51,750 nt of DNA from Phycisphaerae bacterium (GTDB taxonomy: Bacteria; Planctomycetota; Phycisphaerae; Phycisphaerales; Phycisphaeraceae), in assembly GCA_030426385.1 (NCBI GenBank), contig JAUHYI010000029.1, positions 1 to 51,750 on the forward strand, read 5' to 3'. Shown here one piece after another: positions 39,386-48,000 of the stretch. How positions within the stretch are numbered: the first letter of the stretch is position 1; each line of letters starts with the position of its first letter. The translations under genes were made by a program, and so were the position numbers. The notes under the pieces are model-generated. The model was not told the origin of the DNA. It was given only the letters and a program-made list of their open reading frames with translations, and searched no databases.

Positions 39386-41116
39386 ATGGGTTTGACGACA
39401 GCGTTGTATTCGGGACTCAGTGGTCTCAATGCTAATTCGGAAGCGATCTCGGTTGCAGGTAATAACATTGCCAATGCGAATACGAATGGCTTTAAATCCA
39501 GTCGCATTTCGTTTGAGACGCAAATTTCCAGTTTGCGAAAAGCGGGGACCTCGCCGTCGGCGGAGTTGGGGGGCTCGAATCCTTCGCAGGTGGGTCTGGG
39601 CGTAAAGCTTGCGGCGATCTCGCGAAATTTCAATGGCGGGCCGTTGAATCCAACCGGCGTAAAAACAGACTTGGCCATTGAGGGCGATGGTTTTTTTGTG
39701 GTGAGTACCGCGGATGGGCCACGTTACACGCGTGACGGTGGGTTCAAGTTGGATAAGAATTTTAATCTGGTCAATGCGAACGGCGGATTGGTGCAGGGCT
39801 TTGCGGTGGATGATGATTTCAAAATCATCGACGGTATTTTGACCGACATCTCGATTCCGTTGGGACGCATCAGTGAGAATACGGAGAACGCGTATTTCGA
39901 TGGCAACTTGAATTCGGGTGGCAACGCGGCGGTGGATGGAACGAACATCACCAGCGAGACGTTGTATTCGGATGCGACCGCGACGACACCTGCGACAGCG
40001 ACCACCAATCTGTTGGATCTCTACGATTCAGCAGGCAATAAATTGTTTGGCACCGTGCCGGGTGATCTGATTCGGATTGATGGGGCCGAGTTAGGATTGC
40101 AAGGTGGTAAGGAAATTAATTCGCGAACATTTGAGATTGGTTCTGATATTACGGATCCAGGTCAGGCTGATGATGCCGGTGAAACTCTGGGTTCACTGGC
40201 ACAGTTTCTACAGGATACGTTCAGCATTGACACAAGCGATGTCGATGGCGTGCCGTTAGCAGGTGGCGTGAGTATTTCTGCGGGGCAGTTGGTGATTGAG
40301 GGCAATATCGGGGAAGCGAATCACATTAAATTTTCGGGCACCAATCTGAAATTGAATGGATCGGACGGGCCGTTGTCGTTTGATACCAACCAGAGTGCCG
40401 ACGGCGAATCGTTGCGCACGAATTTTTATGGATACGACAGTCTGGGCAATATTCTGCAAATGGATATGACGATCGTGATGGAATCGAAAACCGATTCAGG
40501 CACGCAATGGCGATACTATGCCTACAGCGGTGACAACACGGATGCGGATCGCAACCTCGGGACGGGCACGTTGACGTTTGATAACGAAGGGCAATTACTG
40601 TCGACCGAGTCGACGGACATCACGGTGGCACGTGCGGGAACCGGTGCGGTGCCTTCGCAAATCATTTCGCTGAATTTTGAAAGTGAAAAGGCAAGCCTCA
40701 CCGCATTCAGCGATACCAAATCGCAAGTGTCGATGATCGATCAGGATGGCTCAGCATTCGGTTCGCTCGACGATTATGAAATCGATAGCAACGGATTGAT
40801 CCAGGGCGTGTTTACCAATGGTTTGCGTCGCGACTTGGGACAGATTCCGCTAGCACGATTTGCCAACAACGAAGGCCTGGTCGATGAGGGATCGAACCTG
40901 TACGCAACGAGCGTGAATACGGGCGAGCCACAGATTGTGGATGCGAATTCCAATGGCGCGGGGCGCGTGGTGGGCTCAGCGATTGAAGGATCGAATACAG
41001 AATTGTCGCAGGAATTTATCAACCTGATCACCGCGAGCACGGGTTTCTCCGCCAGTTCACGAGTGTTGTCGACCAGCGATCAATTGATTCAGGAACTGTT
41101 GGCCACGATTCGGTAA
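39386..41116 (+). CDS. flgE: Flagellar hook protein FlgE
   Basis: The 576-residue FlgE forms the hook. The N-terminus is MGLTTALYSGLSGLNANSEA with VAGNNIANANTNGFKSSRIS. The D1/D2 region has DGFFVVSTADGPRYTRDGGF, and the C-terminus has EFINLITASTGFSASSRVLS and TSDQLIQELLATIR. At 576 residues it is longer than the enterobacterial hook protein (about 400), with the extra sequence in the surface-exposed middle (about 150-440). The frame is open to 39293, but GGAG 8 nt before ATG 39386 and the family start fix the N-terminus. Confidence 0.96.
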   Translation: MGLTTALYSGLSGLNANSEAISVAGNNIANANTNGFKSSRISFETQISSLRKAGTSPSAELGGSNPSQVGLGVKLAAISRNFNGGPLNPTGVKTDLAIEGDGFFVVSTADGPRYTRDGGFKLDKNFNLVNANGGLVQGFAVDDDFKIIDGILTDISIPLGRISENTENAYFDGNLNSGGNAAVDGTNITSETLYSDATATTPATATTNLLDLYDSAGNKLFGTVPGDLIRIDGAELGLQGGKEINSRTFEIGSDITDPGQADDAGETLGSLAQFLQDTFSIDTSDVDGVPLAGGVSISAGQLVIEGNIGEANHIKFSGTNLKLNGSDGPLSFDTNQSADGESLRTNFYGYDSLGNILQMDMTIVMESKTDSGTQWRYYAYSGDNTDADRNLGTGTLTFDNEGQLLSTESTDITVARAGTGAVPSQIISLNFESEKASLTAFSDTKSQVSMIDQDGSAFGSLDDYEIDSNGLIQGVFTNGLRRDLGQIPLARFANNEGLVDEGSNLYATSVNTGEPQIVDANSNGAGRVVGSAIEGSNTELSQEFINLITASTGFSASSRVLSTSDQLIQELLATIR

Positions 41117-41174
41117 TACGAATGGATGAACGGCCGCGCGTTGATGAAGGGTTTGGTTAAGCGAGAAGGTAAGC

Positions 41175-41372
41175 ATGATTTCCGTGACGCGACTCAACGA
41201 TAAACGATTTGTTCTCAATGCGGAGATGATCCGCACGGTGGAATCGAATCCGGATACGACGATCACGCTGATCAATGGTGATCATTTCATCGTGAAAGAA
41301 AGCATGGATGAAGTGATCGAACGAGCGGTGGATTACGGACGATCGTTGCGACGATTGCTGCCGCCGTCGTAA
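41175..41372 (+). CDS. FlbD/SwrD family flagellar protein
   Basis: The 65-residue protein matches the FlbD/SwrD family (MISVTRLNDKRFVLNAEMIR, TPDTTITL-like NPDTTITLINGDHFIVKESM). SwrD of Bacillus raises stator power by supporting MotA/MotB levels. This gene sits just before motA as in other phyla. GAAGG shortly before the ATG. It lies between flgE (59 nt) and motA (130 nt). Confidence 0.93.
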   Translation: MISVTRLNDKRFVLNAEMIRTVESNPDTTITLINGDHFIVKESMDEVIERAVDYGRSLRRLLPPS

Positions 41373-41463
41373 AGCCCGGGCAAACTGGGGCTGGTCTTGG
41401 TTACGAGCGAAGCTGAGATCACGAATAACACACACGTTGGTATTTACGCGTGATGACGGATAG

Positions 41464-41471
41464 GCCGATAG
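41464..41471 (+). promoter_or_regulatory. Weak FliA-like -10 (GCCGATAG) before motA
   Basis: GCCGATAG differs from the GCCGATAA box by one base. No TAAA-type -35 lies at the right distance (TACG instead). Confidence 0.25.
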
Positions 41472-41502
41472 GGATGGATAGAAGCACGAAACGAGAGACA
41501 CT

Positions 41503-42276
41503 ATGGACCTGGGCACACTAATTGGATTAATCGGGACGTGGGTGCTGATCATCTGGGCGATGTTGGCCGGTGGTTCGCTGATCTACTTTATCGATGTGCC
41601 TTCAATCATCATGGTTATCGGCGGATCGATCACGGTTATCTTGCTGTGCTTTCCCATGAACTATGTCAAAGGTTTTGGCAAGGTTTTAAAGAAAGGGTTC
41701 TTCCATAAGCCCAGTTCCTTGGAAAAACTGATTGAGGACATGGTGTCGTATGCGGAAATCGCTCGGCGTGATGGGATTCTGAGTTTGGAAAATGCCACCA
41801 AGGAGATCGATGACGATTTCATCGTATCGGGTATTCAGATGGCGGTTGACGGGACTGATCCGGAACTGATCGAAGAGATCATGGACAACGATCTGGATAA
41901 CCTGAGCGAACGACATGCGACATCAAAGGGCATGTTGGATGCGTTGGGCAAGTATGCTCCGGCGTTTGGCATGATCGGTACCCTGGTCGGTCTGGTACTC
42001 ATGTTGCAGAACATGGACGATCCATCCAAGATCGGCCCTGGTATGGCGGTGGCGTTGTTGACCACCATGTACGGTGCGGTGATTGCCAACGCATTTGCGT
42101 TGCCGTTGTCCGATCGATTGTCACGACGCAGTTCAGAAGAAGTGTTACGACGGACGATCATCATTCGTGGGGTCATGGCGATTCAAAGCGGTGATAACCC
42201 GCGTGTGGTGGAACAGAAATTACGCACATTCCTGCCGCCGGGCCAACGTAAGGTCGACGAAGAGGAAGCGGCATAA
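41503..42276 (+). CDS. motA: Flagellar stator protein MotA
   Basis: The 257-residue inner-membrane proton-channel subunit has four membrane segments: about 5-25, 30-50, 150-172 and 180-202. The conserved block is GKYAPAFGMIGTLVGLVLML, with GPGMAVALLTTMYGAVIANA. The cytosolic loop between segments 2 and 3 carries the charged residues that act on FliG (ARRDGILSLE, then DPELIEEIMDNDLDNLSERH). It forms a gene pair with motB. Confidence 0.95.
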   Translation: MDLGTLIGLIGTWVLIIWAMLAGGSLIYFIDVPSIIMVIGGSITVILLCFPMNYVKGFGKVLKKGFFHKPSSLEKLIEDMVSYAEIARRDGILSLENATKEIDDDFIVSGIQMAVDGTDPELIEEIMDNDLDNLSERHATSKGMLDALGKYAPAFGMIGTLVGLVLMLQNMDDPSKIGPGMAVALLTTMYGAVIANAFALPLSDRLSRRSSEEVLRRTIIIRGVMAIQSGDNPRVVEQKLRTFLPPGQRKVDEEEAA

Positions 42277-42354
42277 TGATGCGTTGGCTGTAGCGTTTGC
42301 CGGAGCGAGGGGACTGCCTGCCAGACTGCGTGAATGCAATGAGTATTGCGAATC

Positions 42355-43104
42355 ATGGGTAAAAAGCATAAATGCAACTGTCCGCCGGAAGGCGCCCCGG
42401 AATGGGTCATGACGTATGGCGACATGATGTCGTTGTTGCTGTGCTTTTTCATTATTCTGGTGGCACTATCGGAAATTAAAAAAGAAGACCAGTACCGCGC
42501 GATCGTGGAACAGGTGCAAAAGTCGTTCGGTATGAAAGGTGGCGGCGGTAAGCTACCGACCAAAGACGATCCGGAGCTGAGCCTGATTGATAAGTTGGAG
42601 ACGGTGCAGTTGAAGCGTCGGCCCGTGCCGCAACTATCGAATACCAACGACCCGGGCATCGATGGTCGTGAGGCAACGGTGAAAACGATCCGCGAGGATA
42701 TGAAGTTTGTGACCGGGGGTCGGATTACATTTGAGCCCGGCTCTGCGGAGTTGACCGCCGATGCGATGAAAGGTTTGCAGCGTTTTGCAAATCTGGTGCG
42801 TGGCGAGAAAAATGTGATCGAGTTACGCGGGCATGCGGCGCGTCTGGAAACGAAGGAAATCGATCAGGGAGATTTCGACGACGAATGGGCCTTGAGCGTG
42901 GCGCGTGCCGAGGCCGCGATGCGGTATTTGACAGGTAAGGAATGCAAAATCGATCCAGGCCGTATCCGTGTGGTGGGATGTTCCGATAATGAGCCGCTTA
43001 AGAGCCGTGTGTACACGCGTTTGGAACAACAGCCGAATCGCCGGGTGGAAATCTTCCGCAGCGACGCGCTGATCCAGCAATTTAATCGTCCGGAAATGAA
43101 TTGA
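42355..43104 (+). CDS. motB: Flagellar stator protein MotB
   Basis: The 249-residue MotB has the channel helix PEWVMTYGDMMSLLLCFFII with the proton-binding Asp (D23). A linker/plug region and the OmpA-like peptidoglycan-binding domain follow (ITFEPGSAELTADAMKGLQR, IELRGHAARLE, ALSVARAEAAMRYL, IRVVGCSDNEPL, QQPNRRVEIF). The start is ATG 42355; an upstream TTG in frame (42346) is less likely. The N-terminus carries a KHKCNCPPEGAPEW stretch with two Cys, seen in other MotB/PomB-like proteins. Confidence 0.94.
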   Translation: MGKKHKCNCPPEGAPEWVMTYGDMMSLLLCFFIILVALSEIKKEDQYRAIVEQVQKSFGMKGGGGKLPTKDDPELSLIDKLETVQLKRRPVPQLSNTNDPGIDGREATVKTIREDMKFVTGGRITFEPGSAELTADAMKGLQRFANLVRGEKNVIELRGHAARLETKEIDQGDFDDEWALSVARAEAAMRYLTGKECKIDPGRIRVVGCSDNEPLKSRVYTRLEQQPNRRVEIFRSDALIQQFNRPEMN

Positions 43105-43123
43105 CGGACAAATATGCCGATAA
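43097..43123 (+). promoter_or_regulatory. FliA (sigma-28)-like promoter before fliL
   Basis: TGAATTGA (43097-43104), 11 bp, perfect GCCGATAA (43116-43123). It begins at the motB stop codon and would give a leader of about 95 nt to fliL. Confidence 0.5.
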
Positions 43124-43226
43124 GTAGGTAGGAAAGCGCCGGATTCGCAGCGCGGCTGTGATATGGATCGGGCGGACGGATATGTGGCGGGTGGGATTTA
43201 TCCCAAGGACTGAGGAGAGACAAGCG

Positions 43227-43757
43227 ATGGCAGACGAGAAAGCAGCGGAAGCAGAAGCAAATGACAATAAGAAGAAACTGCCGATCAAAACGATCGCGGT
43301 TTTGGCAGTGGTGTTAATCGTGGAAGCGGTGGCGATTATTGGCGTGTTTTCCATGTCGGGCCAGCCCAGCGATATTCAAGCCGACCCGACCGCCAAGACC
43401 GAATCGGATCTGGCAGAACAGATGGTTGAAGAGTTGGTCGTCGCCGAAAAATTCCAGAACGTTCGCAGTGGCAAGCCGTTTATCTATGACACGGAAGTGT
43501 ACATCACGATGAAGCGCAAGCATCAGGCCGATGCCGCAAGCAAGTTGAGCCTGATGTCGAATTCGATTCGCGAGGATATTCGTACGATTTTCAGCCGGGC
43601 CGACCCAGGGCATCTGGATGAGCCGACGTTGTCGACATTGGAACGACAGATCAAAGCTGTGCTGGATTCTCGGCTGGAGTTTGATGTGGATACAGGTGAC
43701 CCGATTGTGGAATCAGTAATCATCACGAAATGTATTCGCTATCGATCTGACTTCTAA
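43227..43757 (+). CDS. fliL: Flagellar basal body-associated protein FliL
   Basis: The 176-residue FliL surrounds the stator in the membrane. It has a charged N-terminus, one membrane segment (about 19-40, IKTIAVLAVVLIVEAVAIIG) and a periplasmic domain with FIYDTEVYITMKRKHQADAA and LSTLERQIKAVLDSRLEF. GGAGA 10 nt before ATG 43227 sets the start; the open frame upstream to 43158 is not used. Confidence 0.85.
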   Translation: MADEKAAEAEANDNKKKLPIKTIAVLAVVLIVEAVAIIGVFSMSGQPSDIQADPTAKTESDLAEQMVEELVVAEKFQNVRSGKPFIYDTEVYITMKRKHQADAASKLSLMSNSIREDIRTIFSRADPGHLDEPTLSTLERQIKAVLDSRLEFDVDTGDPIVESVIITKCIRYRSDF

Positions 43758-43814
43758 ATGACGGGTGCCGGGGCCGTGGGGAAAGTGTGGGTCGTGGTGT
43801 GGTATGTGTGGAGA

Positions 43815-43896
43815 GGGGGGCGCTAAGCCGCAAGCGGCGGCGCGAAGTTTGCGCTAAAGCAAGTTTACACGCAGATAAAAGCGCGCAGGGGAAATG
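43815..43896 (+). repeat. Composite G-rich element, expanded copy
   Basis: GGGGGGCGCTAAGCCGCAAG begins the unit. The middle is lengthened to about 46 bases of unrelated sequence, and it ends GCGCGCAGGGGAAATG. Confidence 0.7.
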
Positions 43897-43980
43897 TGTG
43901 TGTGTGTGGGTGGTGGTGGGGTGTGAACACGGGTCGCGTGTGTGGGGTTTGTGGAAAAAAAAAGTTGTGTGGACGATGGG

Positions 43981-43995
43981 TCCGATAGCCGATAG
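43981..43995 (+). promoter_or_regulatory. Possible FliA-like -10 region before fliN
   Basis: Overlapping TCCGATAG (43981-43988) and GCCGATAG (43988-43995). An AAAGTT word at 43961-43966 is a possible -35 for the first. Spacing is not ideal for either. Confidence 0.3.
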
Positions 43996-44054
43996 AAAGG
44001 TATCGGGACGATCGCAATGCGCGGTCGAACCGTATCACATTGTGGACGACCCCC

Positions 44055-44594
44055 ATGGCAGAAGAAGAATCCAACGCAGACGAGCACGGCGCGAATGAAG
44101 ACGCGGACAAATTGGTCGAAGAGGCCATGGCCCAAGCGCAGGCTGCGGTGAATGAAATTAACGGGGTGGTTGATAGTTCGTCGACACCGAGTCAGGCCGA
44201 CGCGGATGCAGAGGCCGCAATGTTAGCCATGCTGGGTCAGACAGAAGACGGCGGTGATGCGGGTGAAGAAAATGGTGGGGCAGGCGGTGGATTAGCCGCT
44301 GCGTTAGAAGGCACAGGCATCGAGATGCTGGGCGACGTGGAGCTGGAAGTGACCGTCGAGCTGGGGCGGACGTCGATGCTGGTCGAAGATGTGCTGCGTT
44401 TGGAAGAGGGAAGTGTCATCGAATTGGACAAACTCGCGGGCGATCCGGTTGACGTTTTTGTCAACGACCGTTTGGTTGCTCGCGGTGAAGTGTTAGTGCT
44501 TAACGATAATTTCTGTATCCGTATCAGTGAGATTGTGGCTGACCTGGAGGAACAGGCAGCGGCAGCGGCGCGACAGGAGGTCGCGGCGGTGTAA
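44055..44594 (+). CDS. fliN: Flagellar motor switch protein FliN
   Basis: The 179-residue FliN forms the lower C ring. The C-terminal SpoA domain is complete: [60 protein letters not shown] and CIRISEIV. The N-terminal 90 residues are acidic and Ala-rich, longer than in E. coli FliN (137 residues). They include [10 protein letters not shown], faintly like the FliM EIDALL motif but not convincing. Start ATG 44055; no good Shine-Dalgarno. Confidence 0.93.
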   Translation: MAEEESNADEHGANEDADKLVEEAMAQAQAAVNEINGVVDSSSTPSQADADAEAAMLAMLGQTEDGGDAGEENGGAGGGLAAALEGTGIEMLGDVELEVTVELGRTSMLVEDVLRLEEGSVIELDKLAGDPVDVFVNDRLVARGEVLVLNDNFCIRISEIVADLEEQAAAAARQEVAAV

Positions 44595-44687
44595 GGATTG
44601 TTGATACGGTGAGATTGGGTGGCGAGCGTCGGAGACGTTCGGCAGATGATCGGGAATCGATCATCGCAACTGGCCAGGATGGCCGAC

Positions 44688-45728
44688 ATGATGAAAAATG
44701 CACAATTTGCGCGACGCCGCCGATCGCTATGGCGTTTAGTACCCACGACCTCATTGATGTCTGTGGTGGTGATGTGCGCCGGATGGCTGGGGCAGGTGGC
44801 GCCGGTCATGTCTGCTGCGCCAGGTGTGTCTGATCAAGCCGGGGCTGGGGCCGATGCCGATCGGTTGTACCGTTTTGCCCAAGCCCAGGCACGCGCGCGG
44901 GGAGCGAGCGAGCAAGAAGTAAACAAGGGTGGGGTGACGCGAACTGTCGGTGCTGTCGGTGCCAATGGTACGCGAGGTTTCAAACAAAGTTATTCACCCT
45001 CAAACGAGAACCCCGAGTTGGCGGTGCCCGCGATCGAACGCTTGCCATTAGGCCAGGCGGCGGTGGGTTTTTCGCATGAAAATGATGTGGCGCAGCGTGA
45101 GGGAGTCGCGGGTGCCGATGAGGCGGCGCGAAGCACTGCGAGTGATGGTGATGAGCATGCGGGCAGCGGTTTGTTTTCAAGCAAAGCAGATGGCGAATCA
45201 AAAAGCGATGTGGGCGGGATCGCGAAAAGCGGGATCGCAGATGGCGTATCGTGGATGTTTAACACGATCGGGGCGCTGGGGGTGGTCATTGGATTAATTC
45301 TGGTCTTTCGCGCGGTGTTGCTGCGCATGAACGGGCAAGCGGCGGTGGGGACCGCACGCGGCGCGGTTGAAGTGTTGGGCCGAGTGTCGGTGGCCCCGCG
45401 TCAGCATGTGTTGTTGTTGAAGGTGGGCCAGCGTGTGTTATTGGTAGGCGAGTCGGCCAACGGCCTGCGGACCTTGGACACGATCGCGGATCCGGAAGAA
45501 GTCGCCGATGTGCTCACGCGCGTGGCATCGCGGCAATCGAATAGTGCGACCGCCGGTTTTTCGCAGATGTTGTCGCGTTTTCACGGGCAATTCGATGAGT
45601 CCGCCGAAGGCAAAGAAGAGGGGGGCGATAGCGGGGAATTCATGGTGGACCGGGCCCGGGATCAAGTGATGAATGTGTTAGGTCGTGTGCGGTCGATGCA
45701 GTCGCAGTTTCGCAAAGGAACAGTATGA
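44688..45728 (+). CDS. fliO: Flagellar biosynthetic protein FliO
   Basis: The 346-residue protein is much longer than enterobacterial FliO (about 120), but the C-terminal core fits. A membrane segment lies at about 200-218 (TIGALGVVIGLILVFRAVLL), followed by VEVLGRVSVAPRQHVLLLKV and GQRVLLVGESANGLRTL. The N-terminus looks like a signal peptide or first membrane segment (RRRRSLWRLVP, then LMSVVVMCAGW to VMSA), followed by a long polar, probably periplasmic region. FliO assists assembly of the FliP ring. ATG 44688 has CAGGA 8 nt upstream; GTG 44619 would add 23 residues. Overlaps fliP by ATGA. Confidence 0.8.
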   Translation: MMKNAQFARRRRSLWRLVPTTSLMSVVVMCAGWLGQVAPVMSAAPGVSDQAGAGADADRLYRFAQAQARARGASEQEVNKGGVTRTVGAVGANGTRGFKQSYSPSNENPELAVPAIERLPLGQAAVGFSHENDVAQREGVAGADEAARSTASDGDEHAGSGLFSSKADGESKSDVGGIAKSGIADGVSWMFNTIGALGVVIGLILVFRAVLLRMNGQAAVGTARGAVEVLGRVSVAPRQHVLLLKVGQRVLLVGESANGLRTLDTIADPEEVADVLTRVASRQSNSATAGFSQMLSRFHGQFDESAEGKEEGGDSGEFMVDRARDQVMNVLGRVRSMQSQFRKGTV

Positions 45729-46687
45729 GCCGATCAGCGGGGGTGATTTTTCTTTGCGTGGCATGGTACGCATGTTCGGCCACGGTGGTGATGGCGCAAC
45801 CAAGTCGCGATCAACGCTCGCAAACGCCGGGTTTGGATTTGAGCAATCCGATTTCAATTGTGCAAAGCGCCGGTAATGCACTCAATGATTTAGCGAATTT
45901 GAATGTGGCCTCACCTGATGAAGTGGAGTCACCCGAGGAAGTGGGGCGAGTGTTACGGCCAGCGGGTGTAGCATCGCCTGAAAGCGTGCAGCCGGTGGCG
46001 CCGGATAACACACGGGGTTTGTCAGCGACGCTGTCGATCCTGACGTTGCTGACCGTATTGACGATCGCGCCTGCGATCCTGGTAATGTGTACCAGTTTTA
46101 CACGGGTGGTGATTGTGTTGTCATTGGTGCGTCAAGCGATTGGTACGCAGTCGTTGCCACCGAGTCAGGTGATTGTGGGCTTGAGTTTGTTCATGACGTT
46201 TTTGATCATGGCCCCGACGATCGATCGGATCAATCAAGAAGTGATCATTCCCTTGCAAAACAATGAGGTCGATCAGTTGACGGCCTGGTCGCGGGTGAAG
46301 CAGCCGTTGCGTGATTTTATGTTTGCGCAAATTGATTACGGCAAGAACTGGGGCGACGTGTACATGATTCTGGAATATCGGTACGGACCGAAAATGATTG
46401 AGGAGCCAGAGAATCTGACGCGTCAGGATGTGGACATGATCACGCTGGTGCCCGCGTACATTCTCAGCGAGTTGAAAATTGCATTTTTGCTGGGTTTTAA
46501 GCTGTATTTGCCGTTTTTGATCATCGACATGGTGGTGGCCAGCGTGCTGATCAGTATGGGTATGTTGATGCTGCCGCCGGTGTTGATCAGTTTGCCGTTC
46601 AAGCTGTTGCTGTTTGTGTTGGTGGATGGTTGGCGTTTGGTGGCGGGGAACCTGTTGGGGAGTTTCAACGTGGCAGGCGTTGGATAG
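45725..46687 (+). CDS. fliP: Flagellar export-gate protein FliP
   Basis: The 320-residue FliP forms the core of the export gate with FliQ and FliR. It has a cleavable signal peptide (about 1-24, ending VVMA), a polar spacer (25-95), and the conserved body SILTLLTVLTIAPAILVMCT, SFTRVVIVLSLVRQAIGTQS and LPPSQVIVGLSLFMTFLIMA. After a periplasmic loop, VPAYILSELKIAFLLGFKLY and LPPVLISLPFKLLLFVLVDG close it. Order fliO-P-Q-R-flhB-flhA is standard. Confidence 0.97.
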   Translation: MSRSAGVIFLCVAWYACSATVVMAQPSRDQRSQTPGLDLSNPISIVQSAGNALNDLANLNVASPDEVESPEEVGRVLRPAGVASPESVQPVAPDNTRGLSATLSILTLLTVLTIAPAILVMCTSFTRVVIVLSLVRQAIGTQSLPPSQVIVGLSLFMTFLIMAPTIDRINQEVIIPLQNNEVDQLTAWSRVKQPLRDFMFAQIDYGKNWGDVYMILEYRYGPKMIEEPENLTRQDVDMITLVPAYILSELKIAFLLGFKLYLPFLIIDMVVASVLISMGMLMLPPVLISLPFKLLLFVLVDGWRLVAGNLLGSFNVAGVG

Positions 46688-46702
46688 ATGGGGCGAGAGA
46701 GA

Positions 46703-46737
46703 AGTCAAAAGTTAAAAGTTAAAAGTGAAGAGTCAAA
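46703..46737. repeat. Heptad array between fliP and fliQ
   Basis: GTCAAAA, GTTAAAA twice, GTGAAGA, GTCAAAC: five period-7 units inserted within an otherwise tight operon. Confidence 0.8.
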
Positions 46738-46780
46738 CATAAAGCATGCGGTGAAAAGTGGGGGGTAGGAGTTTTGAATT

Positions 46781-47038
46781 ATGGAAGTTGATCAAGCGGT
46801 TGCGTTGGTGCGTGAGTCATTGATGTTGATGCTGGTTCTGAGTGGGCCGGTGTTGGTGGCCGCATTGGCGATTGGTTTGGTGGTGAGTATTTTTCAGGCA
46901 GTGACACAGATTCAGGAACAGACATTGAGTTTTGTGCCAAAGATTGTGGGGATGGGAATCGTGGCGATTCTGGTCACGCCTTGGGTGGCAGAGATGCTGT
47001 TGGATTTTTCGGAACGCGTTTTTAGTGGTAAGTGGTAA
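46781..47038 (+). CDS. fliQ: Flagellar export-gate protein FliQ
   Basis: The 85-residue protein with two membrane helices (about 15-40 and 52-75) matches FliQ: VLVAALAIGLVVSIFQAVTQ, then IQEQTLSFVPKIVGMGIVAI. It wraps the FliP-FliR gate. GGAG 9-10 nt before the ATG. Confidence 0.96.
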   Translation: MEVDQAVALVRESLMLMLVLSGPVLVAALAIGLVVSIFQAVTQIQEQTLSFVPKIVGMGIVAILVTPWVAEMLLDFSERVFSGKW

Positions 47039-47052
47039 ACAGGAGCTAGGAT

Positions 47053-47883
47053 TTGCCCGTGTCGTTTGCCCCATTGTTGCCGCATGTTCCAGCGTTTGCG
47101 CTGGTGCTGTTTCGATTGACGGGCATATTTATGGTTGGGCCTGTGTTTGCGAGTCAATCGATACCCGCACGCATCAAAATATTTCTGGCATTGGGTTTGA
47201 GTTTTTGTGTGTACCCGATGTTGCTTGAGCCGACTGGCATGGCAGGAGCGCCGGGGTATGAAGCGGCGCAGGGCGTGCGTGAGATCATCGTGTCGGGATT
47301 GTCGCTATGGACGTTGGTGTTTGCGGTGGGTAGTGAATTGATGATTGGGGTGGTGATCGGATTCGGCGCGAGTCTTCCGATTTTCGGTGTGCAGGTGGGA
47401 GCACGTGTGATTGACCAACAGATGGGGTTGGGGTTGGCGCAGGTGTTTAACCCGGAAATTGGCGATAATTCAGGTATTTTAGACCAGATTTACTTCATCA
47501 TGGCGATGATGATTTTTCTGGTGTTGGGTGGACATCGGGTGATGATGGAAGTGTTGGTGGGGACGTTTCGGACGGTGCCGTTGGGTGGGTATGTGCCGGA
47601 CGGCCATCTGTTGGATCTGGTGATCGGTTTGTCAACGAGCATGTTGGACCTGGCGATGCGGGTGGCCGGGCCGTTGTTGTGTTTGATTTTTCTGGAAACG
47701 GTGGCGATGGGTTTTGTGGCGCGGACGGTGCCGCAGATGAATATTTTGAGCATTGGTTTTCCGCTGCGAATTGTGGTGGGTTCAGCCATTCTGGTGGCCT
47801 CGGTGCAAACGGAAGCGGAAGTTTTTACGCGAATGATGGGCGATGCGTTGAATCAGGTCGGGCGGTACTTCGGCGTTTACTGA
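47053..47883 (+). CDS. fliR: Flagellar export-gate protein FliR
   Basis: The 276-residue, six-to-seven-segment membrane protein has FliR features: LVLFRLTGIFMVGPVFASQS, IPARIKIFLALGLSF, GSELMIGVVIGFGASLPIFG and AGPLLCLIFLETVAMGFVAR. The start is TTG 47053, 7 nt after AGGAG; GTG 47059 is the alternative. It is 14 nt behind fliQ. Confidence 0.94.
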   Translation: MPVSFAPLLPHVPAFALVLFRLTGIFMVGPVFASQSIPARIKIFLALGLSFCVYPMLLEPTGMAGAPGYEAAQGVREIIVSGLSLWTLVFAVGSELMIGVVIGFGASLPIFGVQVGARVIDQQMGLGLAQVFNPEIGDNSGILDQIYFIMAMMIFLVLGGHRVMMEVLVGTFRTVPLGGYVPDGHLLDLVIGLSTSMLDLAMRVAGPLLCLIFLETVAMGFVARTVPQMNILSIGFPLRIVVGSAILVASVQTEAEVFTRMMGDALNQVGRYFGVY

Positions 47884-48000
47884 CGCGTGAAAAATGAAAC
47901 GGTGAACGTAAAAAATTGCGAGTTGATGTGTGCGGTGTGAGCACGGATTGGGCGGGGGTGGAGGTGGTGGGGGGGATGAATTTGAGAATGGGTATGGTTT

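Larger units (their letters stand above)
43758..44054. other. fliL-fliN gap with repeats, where fliM would be expected
   Basis: No ORF with FliM features on either strand. The space holds a stretched composite element (43815-43896), a GTGTGTG tract, an A9 run and two CCGATAG words (43982-43995). Confidence 0.7.
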
